This document shows positions 51,091 to 60,339 of a stretch of 64,000 nt of DNA, one piece after another; positions within the stretch are counted from its first letter, which is position 1, and every line of letters begins with the position of its first letter. The notes beneath the pieces were generated by a model. That model was not told the origin of the DNA, searched no databases, and saw only the letters and a program-made list of their open reading frames with translations. Source of the DNA: Flavobacteriia bacterium. GTDB lineage: Bacteria > Bacteroidota > Bacteroidia > Flavobacteriales > Weeksellaceae. The position numbers were made by a program, and so were the translations under genes. The stretch covers positions 102,469-166,468 of the forward strand of contig JAECQR010000006.1 of the NCBI GenBank assembly GCA_015999765.1, given 5' to 3'.

Positions 51091-52172
51091 TGAAAAAAAT
51101 ATTCTTTGGACTCTTTATTTTTTCAGGAATTTTTTCTGATGCGCAAATCATCAGGAAATACTCTAACGAATTTCTTAATATTGGTGCGGGAGCCCGCGGA
51201 CTTGCGATGGGCGGCGCGGTAATTTCGAATCAAAACGACGTATACTCACCGATGTGGAATCCGGCGGGCTTAATCGGCATCGACCGCGACTGGCAAGGTG
51301 CTGCAATGCACGCAGAATATTTCGAGTCTATTGCTAAATATGATTATCTCGCTTTTGCAAAACCTTTAGACAATAACGGCGGTGTTTTCGCCATTTCAAT
51401 CGTTCGCCTTGGTGTCGATAATATTCTTAACACCACACAGTTAATTGATACTGAAGGAAATATCGATTACGACAAAATTACCAGTTTTTCTCAATCTGAC
51501 TATGCTGCTTTGCTTTCCTATGCGTTTCGGCCAGGCGGTGACCATCGTCTTTCAGTGGGGGTAAATGCAAAAATGGTTTACAGAAATGTGGGGAAATTCG
51601 CCAGCGGTTATGGCTTCGGTTTTGACCTGGGCGTGCTTTATAATGCTGACAATGGACTAAATTATGGTGCGATTCTCCGTGATGCCACCACGACCGTAAA
51701 TTTCTGGACAGTCAATCAGGACGAACTTTCTGCAGTGGTAAACGGTGAAGAGTTCAACCCCGCACCGAAAGACAAAATGGAACTCACGATGCCTAAACTG
51801 AATTTAGGAATCAGCAAAAATTTTGAAATTAACCGAGATCTGGAACTTTTACCTGAGGCCGGAATCAACGTTGATTTCGCGAAAACTGCGGCATTGATTT
51901 CAACCGATTTTGCCAGCATTACACCGTACGCAGGCGCAGAACTGAAATTTCAGGATATGATTTTCATAAGATTAGGCGTCAACAGATTTCAAACCATAAC
52001 CGACATCGAAGATTTGAAACGGAAAGTTTCTTTTCAGCCCAGTGCGGGAATCGGCATTAAATATCAGGGCCTCACACTTGATTACGCGATTACCAATTCC
52101 GGAATCGGTGGCTCTAATTTTTACTCCAATTTCTTCTCCCTGAAATTGGATATGGGAGATTTCAGGAATTAA
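51090..52172 (+). CDS. PorV/PorQ-family outer-membrane protein of type IX secretion
   Basis: 360 residues from the ATG at 51090; the ORF-track start uses TTG three nt upstream. Signal peptide MKKIFFGLFIFSGIFSDA, then a FadL-like barrel: LNIGAGARGLAMGGAVISN and SPMWNPAGL are the diagnostic N-terminal motifs of PorV-type proteins. PorV shuttles cargo from the translocon to the attachment complex. The gene directly downstream encodes a T9SS cargo, so this copy (not the main PorV, which is with other por genes) may be specific for it. Confidence 0.8.
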   Translation: MKKIFFGLFIFSGIFSDAQIIRKYSNEFLNIGAGARGLAMGGAVISNQNDVYSPMWNPAGLIGIDRDWQGAAMHAEYFESIAKYDYLAFAKPLDNNGGVFAISIVRLGVDNILNTTQLIDTEGNIDYDKITSFSQSDYAALLSYAFRPGGDHRLSVGVNAKMVYRNVGKFASGYGFGFDLGVLYNADNGLNYGAILRDATTTVNFWTVNQDELSAVVNGEEFNPAPKDKMELTMPKLNLGISKNFEINRDLELLPEAGINVDFAKTAALISTDFASITPYAGAELKFQDMIFIRLGVNRFQTITDIEDLKRKVSFQPSAGIGIKYQGLTLDYAITNSGIGGSNFYSNFFSLKLDMGDFRN

Positions 52173-52198
52173 ATTTACCTTTAGGGAAAATTTGGTTC

Positions 52199-55036
52199 AT
52201 GCAAAAAATCTATGTTTTCTTACTTTTACTAATTTCTACTTTAAATTCTTCTCAACAGCTGGATGCTGAATTGTACGAAATAAATTACCAAAGTGGCTTA
52301 GATGCCCGGAATTTATTTAAATATAACGATCAAATCCTTTTCGCCGGTGCCAAAAACGATATGTCGCCAGGGTATTGGAATATGAATTACGAACTTTGGT
52401 CTTACAATTTCACCACAAAAAAAACAACGCTTCTGAAAGAGCTGGTGCCGTATGCGAGCTCACCTTTCGGGCACGATCCCCAATTTCTTTTATTTAAAGG
52501 AAAAACCTATTTCCTCGCAGAAATAAACTCCAAATATGAACTTTGGGAAACTAATGGAACTAGGGACGGTACCCGGAAGGTTTTCGGATTTCCCGATAAT
52601 TATGTCATGCAAATGACTTCAAATACGGAAAAAATCATCATTACCGGAAATAAAACAGTTTATATTTCTAATGGTTCAACGGCAGGAACTCAACTGCTTA
52701 TGCCGACGGCAGGTGAACTAGAGAAAAAACCGTTTCCTTACCAGTCTTATTTTGTGTTTGCCGCAAAAAATACTGAGTATAAAAATGAACTTTGGATGAC
52801 CGACGGCGGTACTTCGGGCACCTTTAAAATAAAATCTTTCGATACCAATGACCAGCTGACCGTACATGTAGATCTGGACTGTTATATTTTAAATGGTCAA
52901 CTGTTTTTCTACGGCCAGGACTCAAGTGGAACTAGAAATGGTTTGTGGGCCCTGGATAATGCCACAAAAAAAGCAAAGTTTATTTTTAAGACCAATGGAG
53001 TGAATTCCGGCAAGGTTCTGAACAATAAGCTTATTTTCTTTGGTAACACCTCAACTGACGGTAATAATCTTTTTGCCACCGATGGAACTGCCGAAAACAC
53101 GAAGGCTTTAAACGCTACCATGCATTTTGCAAGCTCGGTTAATGAAGGGACAGGTTTGCAGATTTTGGGAGATTCGGTTTACTTTTTCGCGAATATAAAC
53201 GAACGGAACAGGCTGTGGAAAACAGACGGTACCATGGCGGGAACGGTTTCGACAAATATCATAATCCCGGATTATGCTCGCCCGAATTTTCTGAAATATT
53301 TTCCGGAAAATAAACTTCTGCTCCTTGAAAATGCCTCCCATAACTTATTTTATCTGCTTGATGAAAACCTAAATGTAACCGCCCTCAACGAAACACGACT
53401 GCACGATGCGGTTGAAAAGGACAACAAACTGATCTTTAATCTGTACACCAAAAAATTTGGTCTGGAGTTATCTCAGTTCGATCCGGCTACTGCAGAAATT
53501 TCACTTTTTAAAGACAGCCAGCATGAAATAGGAAGTTTCCCGTCGAACCTGCAGACCACGGCACAAAACTCTCTCATTATCACCGCTAATGATGGCGAGT
53601 TTGGAAACCAGTTTTACAGCATTGCCACTAAAGGTGACATCCCAAAAGTCATTAAGCAAAGTCCGAGCTGGAACAGCGTGCCAACGGGCGATCTTTTTAA
53701 AGTAGGCACATATTATTACGTAAAACCTTCGGAATATACGAGCGCTTTGGCAAAAACAAACGGTGAGGAAACGCAGACGCAGTTTTTATCGCTTCCTCAA
53801 ACTTTTGACAGTTCTGCTTCTTTCGGAAATCTCAATGATGAAGCGCTCATCGTGACGACCTACAGCTCCAATCCGGAAAGAAACATTCGCGTCTGGAAAA
53901 ACAATGTGGAGCTTAATACAGTAGAACTGATCAAAGAAATCCCGACAGGTTCCACGGTGCAAAACGCGAAAAGCATTTCGTACAAAGGCAATGTGTATTT
54001 CACGGTATATACTGCCGATTACCATACCCAAATCTGGAAAACCAACGGCACCGCGGCCGGAACAAAAATCGCTTTCGAGATACCGGATAATGAATACTAC
54101 AGCAATGTTCCCAGACTTTTACAGGTCTTTGACAACCAATTATTAGTGGCTAAAAACACGAAGCTTTGGGCCTTTAACGGAGATACCGAGCAGATAAAGG
54201 AAATTCCTTTTCCGACAAATAACTGGGGATACGGCGACTGGAATATTTCCGACAGTACATTAATCGATGAGGGCAAATTATATATCCTCTCTCAATTAGG
54301 TTATGGCAGTGTTTTCAGATTTAATGATCTGCAGTCGCAGCCCACCAATCTGTTCAGTGCTAACTTTCTTGGGACACACACTTCCTTTAAAAAATGTGGA
54401 AATCAGATCTATGTTGGAAATGGAACGTCTGAGGATAAGCTGCGGGTGCTTTGGAGCATTACTCCCTCGACCGCTTCAACTAAAGAAATCATCAACTATA
54501 ATGCTGGCGCTTCGATTTCGAATTTAACATGTGCGAAAGATTATCTATATTTTCTTCGGGAAAATAACCCGCAGGTTTGGCGGACAAACGGCACCACTGA
54601 AAGCATTATTTCGCTGCCGCTTAATGTTTTGAATGACGAACAGATCGCTTCCGATGATCAACTTTTAAAATTACATTCTTATGATGAGAATATTTATTTT
54701 GTGGCAAAAACCAAAAGTTCCGGCACAGAACTTTATATGGTGAAAACCGAATTGCCAGTTTACCTCAGTACAGGAAATGCAGCGACGGGAGGCGAAAAGA
54801 TCAAATTAATCTTATACCCAAATCCAGCAACATCATTTATTAAGATCAAAGAAAACCAAGCCCCGCAAATCGAGACATACAAAATATTTGACACAACGGG
54901 AAAACAAATCCTGAGTGGAAAATATACCGGTCAGGACCAATCCATCGATATTTCGCGGTTGCTCACCGGAAATTACATTATGGAAATCACAACTAAAAAC
55001 GGAAGCCGGTTTTCTCAAAAATTTATTAAAAAATAA
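52199..55036 (+). CDS. Large T9SS cargo protein with ELWxTDGTxxGT repeats
   Basis: 945 residues. Signal peptide MQKIYVFLLLLISTLNSSQQ. Repeated propeller-like motifs include ELWETNGTRDGT, ELWMTDGGTSGT, LFATDGTAENT, LWKTDGTMAGT, IWKTNGTAAGT and VWRTNGTTES. The final ~80 residues are a T9SS type A sorting domain (LILYPNPATSFIKIKE to SQKFIKK). The repeat is known from large surface proteins of Bacteroidetes; function is unproven. It sits 26 nt after the PorV-like gene. Confidence 0.88.
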   Translation: MQKIYVFLLLLISTLNSSQQLDAELYEINYQSGLDARNLFKYNDQILFAGAKNDMSPGYWNMNYELWSYNFTTKKTTLLKELVPYASSPFGHDPQFLLFKGKTYFLAEINSKYELWETNGTRDGTRKVFGFPDNYVMQMTSNTEKIIITGNKTVYISNGSTAGTQLLMPTAGELEKKPFPYQSYFVFAAKNTEYKNELWMTDGGTSGTFKIKSFDTNDQLTVHVDLDCYILNGQLFFYGQDSSGTRNGLWALDNATKKAKFIFKTNGVNSGKVLNNKLIFFGNTSTDGNNLFATDGTAENTKALNATMHFASSVNEGTGLQILGDSVYFFANINERNRLWKTDGTMAGTVSTNIIIPDYARPNFLKYFPENKLLLLENASHNLFYLLDENLNVTALNETRLHDAVEKDNKLIFNLYTKKFGLELSQFDPATAEISLFKDSQHEIGSFPSNLQTTAQNSLIITANDGEFGNQFYSIATKGDIPKVIKQSPSWNSVPTGDLFKVGTYYYVKPSEYTSALAKTNGEETQTQFLSLPQTFDSSASFGNLNDEALIVTTYSSNPERNIRVWKNNVELNTVELIKEIPTGSTVQNAKSISYKGNVYFTVYTADYHTQIWKTNGTAAGTKIAFEIPDNEYYSNVPRLLQVFDNQLLVAKNTKLWAFNGDTEQIKEIPFPTNNWGYGDWNISDSTLIDEGKLYILSQLGYGSVFRFNDLQSQPTNLFSANFLGTHTSFKKCGNQIYVGNGTSEDKLRVLWSITPSTASTKEIINYNAGASISNLTCAKDYLYFLRENNPQVWRTNGTTESIISLPLNVLNDEQIASDDQLLKLHSYDENIYFVAKTKSSGTELYMVKTELPVYLSTGNAATGGEKIKLILYPNPATSFIKIKENQAPQIETYKIFDTTGKQILSGKYTGQDQSIDISRLLTGNYIMEITTKNGSRFSQKFIKK

Positions 55037-55068
55037 ACATTCTTAAGTTAAATCAAACATAAATTATC

Positions 55069-55842
55069 ATGAAAAAAATCCTGCAATTATCGTTTATCAT
55101 TCCTTTTGCTGCAGTTTACGGCCAGAATATTTCGAATTACGAATATGTTTCTGTAGCAAGCAAAACCGGGAATTTAGAATCTGGTAAATACGGGTTGAGT
55201 GGGATTTTAAACTCAAAACTTAAGGCGGCGAAATACGAGATCATCAGTGAAAGCAATGAATCATGGCCAGATGCTGCCAAAAATAATCCATGCGGTGTGC
55301 TGAAAGCAGAAATTGAGGATACCAGCACGTTTCTGAAAAACAAAATACAGGTAAACTTCAAAGACTGCAGCGGAAAAACTGTGGCTTCGTTTGAAGGAAA
55401 ATCAAACATCAAAGAATATGAGCCCGGATTTAAAGATGCTTTAAATGTGGCATTAAGAAATCTGCCTGCTTCAAATCCTGAGAAATTGGCAGTTATCAAT
55501 GAAACTCCAAAACAGAACGTAGCAATTGCAGCCGAACCTGTGAAATCAACATCAAGCCAAACCCAAAAAAGCAACGTAAAAACCGAAAGCAAAGCCCAAA
55601 CTTTCAGTAACGGTACATTAAATTTAAACAGGATCTATATTTCAGAAAATCAGTTTATTTTGGTTAGTCCAAATAATTCAACGCCATATGCGATTTTTAA
55701 AGAATCTACTAAAAAAGAGGTGTACAGAATTCAGCTTCATGACGGATCGCAGACTTTAGGATATCTTGAAGATGGAAACATTATTATTGAAGTTGCCAAT
55801 AATGATGGTAGTTTCAAAAAAGAAATTTTCACACAAAAATAA
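55069..55842 (+). CDS. Secreted protein of unknown function
   Basis: 257 residues with signal peptide (MKKILQLSFIIPFAAVYG). The first domain (~20-145) has alternating strands and helices ending in GFKDALNVALRNL, perhaps a lipoprotein-like fold. A low-complexity Lys/Thr/Ser linker (~150-185) leads to a small C-terminal beta domain (GTLNLNRIYISENQFILVS...). No name fits. It lies 32 nt after the ELW-repeat gene and is likely co-transcribed. Confidence 0.65.
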   Translation: MKKILQLSFIIPFAAVYGQNISNYEYVSVASKTGNLESGKYGLSGILNSKLKAAKYEIISESNESWPDAAKNNPCGVLKAEIEDTSTFLKNKIQVNFKDCSGKTVASFEGKSNIKEYEPGFKDALNVALRNLPASNPEKLAVINETPKQNVAIAAEPVKSTSSQTQKSNVKTESKAQTFSNGTLNLNRIYISENQFILVSPNNSTPYAIFKESTKKEVYRIQLHDGSQTLGYLEDGNIIIEVANNDGSFKKEIFTQK

Positions 55843-55846
55843 TCCC

Positions 55847-57643
55847 TTACTGATTATCATTAAAATACTCCCAAACTAAGCCGCCACGGTTTTTACCAAG
55901 AATTTCCTCTAAAGTTTCTCTTGAAGATTCTTTTACTCTTTTTACTGATTTCAGTTTAGAAAGTAAAAGTTCGATGGCTTTCTCACCAATCCCCGGTATT
56001 TCTTCAAGCTCAGATTTGATGGTTGAATTTTTCCGTCTTGTGCGGTGATGTTTTACGCCAAATCGGTGAGATTCGTCCCGAACGCGCTGCAAAATTTTCA
56101 GCGTTTCCGATTTTTTATCGAGATATAAAGGAATGGAATCTTCGGGGAAATAAATTTCTTCCAGGCGTTTTGCAATGCCTATAATTGTAATCTTTCCATA
56201 AAGTCCTAAAAGTTTTAAACTTTTCACCGCTGAAGAAAGCTGGCCTTTTCCTCCATCGATCAGAATAAGCTGCGGCAACGGTTCGTTTTCGTCTAAAAGT
56301 CTTTTGTAACGGCGGTGAATCACCTCTTCCATGGTAGCAAAATCATTTGCTCCTTCTACCGTTTTGGGATGAAAAATGCGGTAATCTGCTTTGCTAGGCT
56401 TTCCGTTTTTAAAAACGACACATGCGGAAACCGGATTGGTTCCCTGAATATTGGAATTATCGAAACCTTCGATATGGCGAGGTTCTGTGGGCATTCGAAG
56501 CAATTTCTGCATTTCTGCCATAATGCGGTTGGTATGCCTTTCGGGATCTACAATCTGTACCTGCTTTAGTTTTTCGATGCGGTATTCTTTCGCGTTTTTC
56601 TCAGAAAGTTCTACAATTCTCTTTTTGTCACCAACCTTCGGTACAATCAATTTTACGTTCGGAATTTCGACGGTAAGATGGAATGGCAACAGTATTTCCT
56701 TCGAATTTGAATTGAATTTCTGCCGGATTTCAATCATTGCCTCCTCAAGCATATCTTCATCGCTTTCTTCGAGAATTTTTTTTATTTCTGTCGTAAAACT
56801 CTGTATGATATTTCCGTTTTGAATTTTAAAATAATTGATATAAGCCGCAGTTTCGTCGCTCGTCATCCCGAAAACATCAACATCATCAATATTCGGGTTC
56901 ACCACAGTGTGTTTGTGCTGGTAATTTTCCAACAGATCAATTCTCTCCTTGATGATATGCGCATTCTCGAATTCCAGATTCTCGGCAAATTTCATCATCT
57001 GCTTCACCAGATAATCATTTGCATGCCGGAAATCGCCTTTAATTATACCCCGTATTGCATCAATTTTCTGATCATAATCATCTTTGCTTTCCAGCATTTC
57101 GCACGGACCTTCGCAATTTTTAATATGATACTCCAGGCAAACTTTATATTTTCCCTCGGCAATTTTTGCGGGCGCAAGATTCAGATTACAGGTCCTGATT
57201 TTGTAGATATGTTTAATGGTATCAAGCAATACTTTTGCGGGACGCACTTTCGCGTAAGGTCCGTAATACTCTGAACCGTCCTTAATCATGGTTCTGGTTA
57301 AAAAAATGCGCGGGAAATTTTCGTTTTTGATACAGATCCACGGATACGATTTGTCATCCTTCAACATTACATTATAGAACGGCTGATGCTCTTTAATAAG
57401 ATTATTCTCGAGCAAAAGTGCATCGTATTCACTGGGAACAATGGTCGTTTCGAGCCGGTGAATCTTCCCGACCATGATTCTGGTTCTGTATCCTGAAAGA
57501 TTTTTATTGAAGTAAGAGAGAACCCGTTTTTTCAGATGTTTGGCTTTACCAACATAGAGCAGCTGCCCGTTTTTATCATAATAACGGTAAACGCCGGGTT
57601 CGGATGGCAAAGTTTTAAGCTGAAGTTCGAGGTCTGAATTCAT
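55847..57643 (-). CDS. uvrC: UvrABC excinuclease subunit C
   Basis: 598 residues, normal length. N-terminal GIY-YIG nuclease (GVYRYYDKNGQLLYVGKAKH, ~res 17-36) for the 3' incision. UVR motif (~200-240) that binds UvrB. RNase H-like C-terminal nuclease with HIEGFDNSNIQGT and LILIDGGKGQLS, and a HhH pair near LEEIPGIGEKAIELLLSK. Start as in other flavobacterial UvrC. It works in nucleotide excision repair; UvrA and UvrB are encoded elsewhere. Confidence 0.97.
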   Translation of the reverse strand: MNSDLELQLKTLPSEPGVYRYYDKNGQLLYVGKAKHLKKRVLSYFNKNLSGYRTRIMVGKIHRLETTIVPSEYDALLLENNLIKEHQPFYNVMLKDDKSYPWICIKNENFPRIFLTRTMIKDGSEYYGPYAKVRPAKVLLDTIKHIYKIRTCNLNLAPAKIAEGKYKVCLEYHIKNCEGPCEMLESKDDYDQKIDAIRGIIKGDFRHANDYLVKQMMKFAENLEFENAHIIKERIDLLENYQHKHTVVNPNIDDVDVFGMTSDETAAYINYFKIQNGNIIQSFTTEIKKILEESDEDMLEEAMIEIRQKFNSNSKEILLPFHLTVEIPNVKLIVPKVGDKKRIVELSEKNAKEYRIEKLKQVQIVDPERHTNRIMAEMQKLLRMPTEPRHIEGFDNSNIQGTNPVSACVVFKNGKPSKADYRIFHPKTVEGANDFATMEEVIHRRYKRLLDENEPLPQLILIDGGKGQLSSAVKSLKLLGLYGKITIIGIAKRLEEIYFPEDSIPLYLDKKSETLKILQRVRDESHRFGVKHHRTRRKNSTIKSELEEIPGIGEKAIELLLSKLKSVKRVKESSRETLEEILGKNRGGLVWEYFNDNQ

Positions 57644-57647
57644 GTCA

Positions 57648-57655
57648 CAAAAATA
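57648..57655 (-). promoter_or_regulatory. -7 box of uvrC, giving a nearly leaderless mRNA
   Basis: Minus-strand TATTTTTG ends 4 nt before the uvrC ATG. With the usual spacing, transcription would begin at or next to the start codon. Confidence 0.4.
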
Positions 57656-57841
57656 GGTAAAAAGTAATAGCGAAAGGTTTTTATGATACGTTTAACAAAA
57701 AACCATGAAAATACAAATCATTGTTTTCTGCTATTATTTTAGCGTGAAAATACTGACAGCCAACCATTTAATAGCAATACATTTGAAACAATTTTTTACC
57801 GCCGATGTCTCATCGGTTGATAATCAATAAAAACTTTAGAC

Positions 57842-58393
57842 ATGAAAATCAAAATCACGCTTCTGATGCTTGCATTGGCTCAATACTACTGTGCACAACT
57901 TTCCGACTGTGGGGAAGCTATCGAAAAAATTGACAATCATCAACTTGAAATTAAGGAACTCAGCAGGCAGGTAAATTATTACAAAAACCTGCTGAACGTA
58001 TCGAAAGCAATCCGTTCAGCCGCTTTTGAGGATGTACAGTATACGATCAATCAGGTAACCGGTTCAAAAAAAGACGGAACTATTCTTGTGCGCTTCACCT
58101 ACCGTAATCTTAATGATCACCCTCGTAAAATCCTGCAGTGTGAAAAAGCGGTCATCGTAGATACACAGGGGAATCAGCACCAAACTAACCAAGTATATCT
58201 ATCGCCAAATGGGGGGAGAATCCTGGCGAACGATGTGCTTGCCAAAATTCCATATCAGGGTGCAATGGTTTTCAAAAAAAGCACAGCTTATTTTCCGGTA
58301 ATCAAGGCGCTGCTGGTCTACGCTTATCCTCTAGATAATCTTACGAGCCCAAAACCCGTGGTATTTGAAAATATTCCTGTAATCTGGGAATAA
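57842..58393 (+). CDS. Secreted coiled-coil and beta-domain protein, function unknown
   Basis: 183 residues. Signal peptide MKIKITLLMLALAQYYCA. A helix with coiled-coil spacing (~27-55, LEIKELSRQVNYYKNLL) precedes a beta-sandwich domain (VRFTYRNLNDHPRKI, VDTQGNQHQTNQVYLS) that recalls DUF4352/telomeric-repeat-like domains. No catalytic residue. It has its own transcript, ending in the hairpin at 58399. Confidence 0.6.
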   Translation: MKIKITLLMLALAQYYCAQLSDCGEAIEKIDNHQLEIKELSRQVNYYKNLLNVSKAIRSAAFEDVQYTINQVTGSKKDGTILVRFTYRNLNDHPRKILQCEKAVIVDTQGNQHQTNQVYLSPNGGRILANDVLAKIPYQGAMVFKKSTAYFPVIKALLVYAYPLDNLTSPKPVVFENIPVIWE

Positions 58394-58398
58394 AAAAA

Positions 58399-58430
58399 AA
58401 CGTCAGCCTGTCAAAAGACAGGGTGACGTT
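58399..58430 (+). terminator. Hairpin after the 57842 gene
   Basis: AACGTCA-CCTGTC and GACAGG-TGACGTT pair around AAAA, with one G-G mismatch per arm. The plus-strand tail TTTATAA is weak. A-run upstream gives a T-run on the minus strand. Its core recurs at 60298. Confidence 0.65.
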
Positions 58431-58440
58431 TATAATATAG
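58407..58440 (+). repeat. Left copy of a ~34-bp direct repeat
   Basis: From CCTGTCAAAAGACAGG to ATAATATAG. The copy at 60298-60332 matches at all but three positions plus one inserted base. The pair brackets the T9SS gene 58503-60212. Confidence 0.7.
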
Positions 58441-58502
58441 AAGTTTTAGCGTTTACAATGACCGTCTTAAAAAAAGACGTAAATTTGCTGAAAACCAATG
58501 TT

Positions 58503-60212
58503 ATGAAAACATTTTTACCTTTATTTATATTTTGCACAGTTCTCGCCAATGCTCAAACGGAAGTTAAATGGAAAAAAGTTTTTGGCGGGAGCCAAGGTGA
58601 CTCGTTTTCGAAACAGGTTAAAACAACAGACTCTAATTTTGTTTTTTCCGGCTCAACAAGCAGTTCAGATGGGGATTTGCCGGTTAACTATGGGTCAAAC
58701 GATGTGGTCGTTTCAAAAATAACAAAAGACGGAAACATTCTTTGGACTAAAGTTATAGGTGGTAACGACTATGATGCTCCGCAGGATATGATAAAAACAA
58801 GTGATGGAGGAGTCATTTTAACTGTATTAAGCAGTTCGAATACGGACTTTTTTCCACAACATTATGGAAATGAGAGCAGTTATGATGTTTATGTCATTAA
58901 ACTAGATAAAGATGGTAATATTTTGTGGAGTAAATTTATTGGAGGCTCGGGGGAAGAATCTAAAGCATCTGTAGTTTCAACAAATTCAGGTTATGTCGTA
59001 GCTATAAACTCCATTTCAAATGATTTCGATTTTGAAAGTTTGTATGGTGGTAAAAATATACTCGTGATAAAATTTGACGAGGCCGGAAATATTATTTGGC
59101 GCAAAAATCTGGCTGGGTCAAATGACGAAGTGTTTGAAGATTTACGATCTTTTGATCAGGAAAATGTTTTATTAGCAATTAATTCTGATTCTACTGACGG
59201 CAGTTTCTCGAATAGTACTACGACGATAAAAAAAGGCTTTGTGGTAAAAATTAATTCAGAAGGGGATGTGGTATTTTCTACACCAATAATTACAGATAAT
59301 CCAAACTTAGTTAATTCTGTTTCTACGATTAATTCTTTCAACAATCAATATTTTGCCGTCGGCACTGAACGAAAAGAATCCTTTCAAGCAGTAGGTATTA
59401 TAAAACATTTTGATGCGATGCTCGTGAATTTTTCAGAAAGCGGATCACTTCTTTGGAAGAAAAATTATTCATGGAAAGTAAGCACATCAAATAATTCAGA
59501 AACCTACTACGATGGAGCGCTCTTTATAGAACAAACCATTGACAACCATATTCTGCTCAGCGGAGTAACCTATATCCACGAAGATTCTATGTATGGAATA
59601 AACCTTATTTCATCCTGGTTAAAAAAGATTGATATGCAAGGGAACTTAGTAAATACAATTGGACGCATATCGAGGACCTACAAGTTAGAGAAACTGCCAA
59701 ACGGTCTGTTTATAGATCATGCATATAAATACGAATACGGACCTTATGGTGTTACTTCCATTTACGACCTCCAAATTGTGACTCCTGACGGAATGAATTT
59801 TTTGCCTAGCTCATCATTTAAAAGTGTTTTGACTACAGACAAACATTTGGGAACCCGTACTAGTACCAGTACGGTAGATGGCAATAATCTAATTCTTTTT
59901 AGCAATCGGAATAATCTTATAGAATCTTCTATTTGGATCACAAGGATCCAGTCATCAGAATTTACAACTACTGAACTTGCATCAGAAGAAGTAGAAGCTA
60001 CAAAAGTGGATATTTATCCGAATCCGACCTCCAACTTCATCAAGTTATCAAGGAAAGCAAACATTATTTCTCTTTACGATACTTCCGGTAAAATGCTGAT
60101 CACCGCAAAAGATACTGACGTGATCGATTTAACTAAATTTTTAAAAGGCGTTTATTTTCTTAAAGTACAGATTGACGATAAAACCAAATCTTTTAAAGTG
60201 ATCAAAAATTAA
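58503..60212 (+). CDS. T9SS cargo protein with propeller-like repeats
   Basis: 569 residues from MKTFLPLFIFCTVLANA; the ORF-track start at 58458 adds 15 residues before the signal peptide. The body repeats a pattern such as VVVSKITKDGNILWTKVIGG, VYVIKLDKDGNILWSKFIGG, VIKFDEAGNIIWRKNLAG, consistent with a beta-propeller. A T9SS sorting domain ends it (VDIYPNPTSNFIKLSRK to SFKVIKN). The region looks more A+T-rich than its neighbours and is flanked by direct repeats, so it may be a recently acquired cassette. Confidence 0.82.
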   Translation: MKTFLPLFIFCTVLANAQTEVKWKKVFGGSQGDSFSKQVKTTDSNFVFSGSTSSSDGDLPVNYGSNDVVVSKITKDGNILWTKVIGGNDYDAPQDMIKTSDGGVILTVLSSSNTDFFPQHYGNESSYDVYVIKLDKDGNILWSKFIGGSGEESKASVVSTNSGYVVAINSISNDFDFESLYGGKNILVIKFDEAGNIIWRKNLAGSNDEVFEDLRSFDQENVLLAINSDSTDGSFSNSTTTIKKGFVVKINSEGDVVFSTPIITDNPNLVNSVSTINSFNNQYFAVGTERKESFQAVGIIKHFDAMLVNFSESGSLLWKKNYSWKVSTSNNSETYYDGALFIEQTIDNHILLSGVTYIHEDSMYGINLISSWLKKIDMQGNLVNTIGRISRTYKLEKLPNGLFIDHAYKYEYGPYGVTSIYDLQIVTPDGMNFLPSSSFKSVLTTDKHLGTRTSTSTVDGNNLILFSNRNNLIESSIWITRIQSSEFTTTELASEEVEATKVDIYPNPTSNFIKLSRKANIISLYDTSGKMLITAKDTDVIDLTKFLKGVYFLKVQIDDKTKSFKVIKN

Positions 60213-60290
60213 ATGGTTAATCTTGCTAAAAAAATTCAAAAAACATTCTCGCGAAAAGATTTTGGTAAAGAAACTCTGTAGCACTGGCAA

Positions 60291-60313
60291 AAAAAAACCT
60301 GTCAAAAGACAGG
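60291..60313 (-). terminator. Terminator of the 604-residue protein gene
   Basis: CCTGTC-AAAA-GACAGG (60298-60313) is a perfect hairpin with a T-run on the minus strand, 26 nt past the stop. It is the same core as at 58407. Confidence 0.75.
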
Positions 60314-60332
60314 CTGATGTTAATAATATCAG
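60298..60332 (+). repeat. Right copy of the ~34-bp direct repeat
   Basis: Matches 58407-58440 beyond the hairpin (TGA-GTT-ATAATAT-AG), so the likeness is not only shared terminator function. Confidence 0.7.
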
Positions 60333-60339
60333 GTAATTT

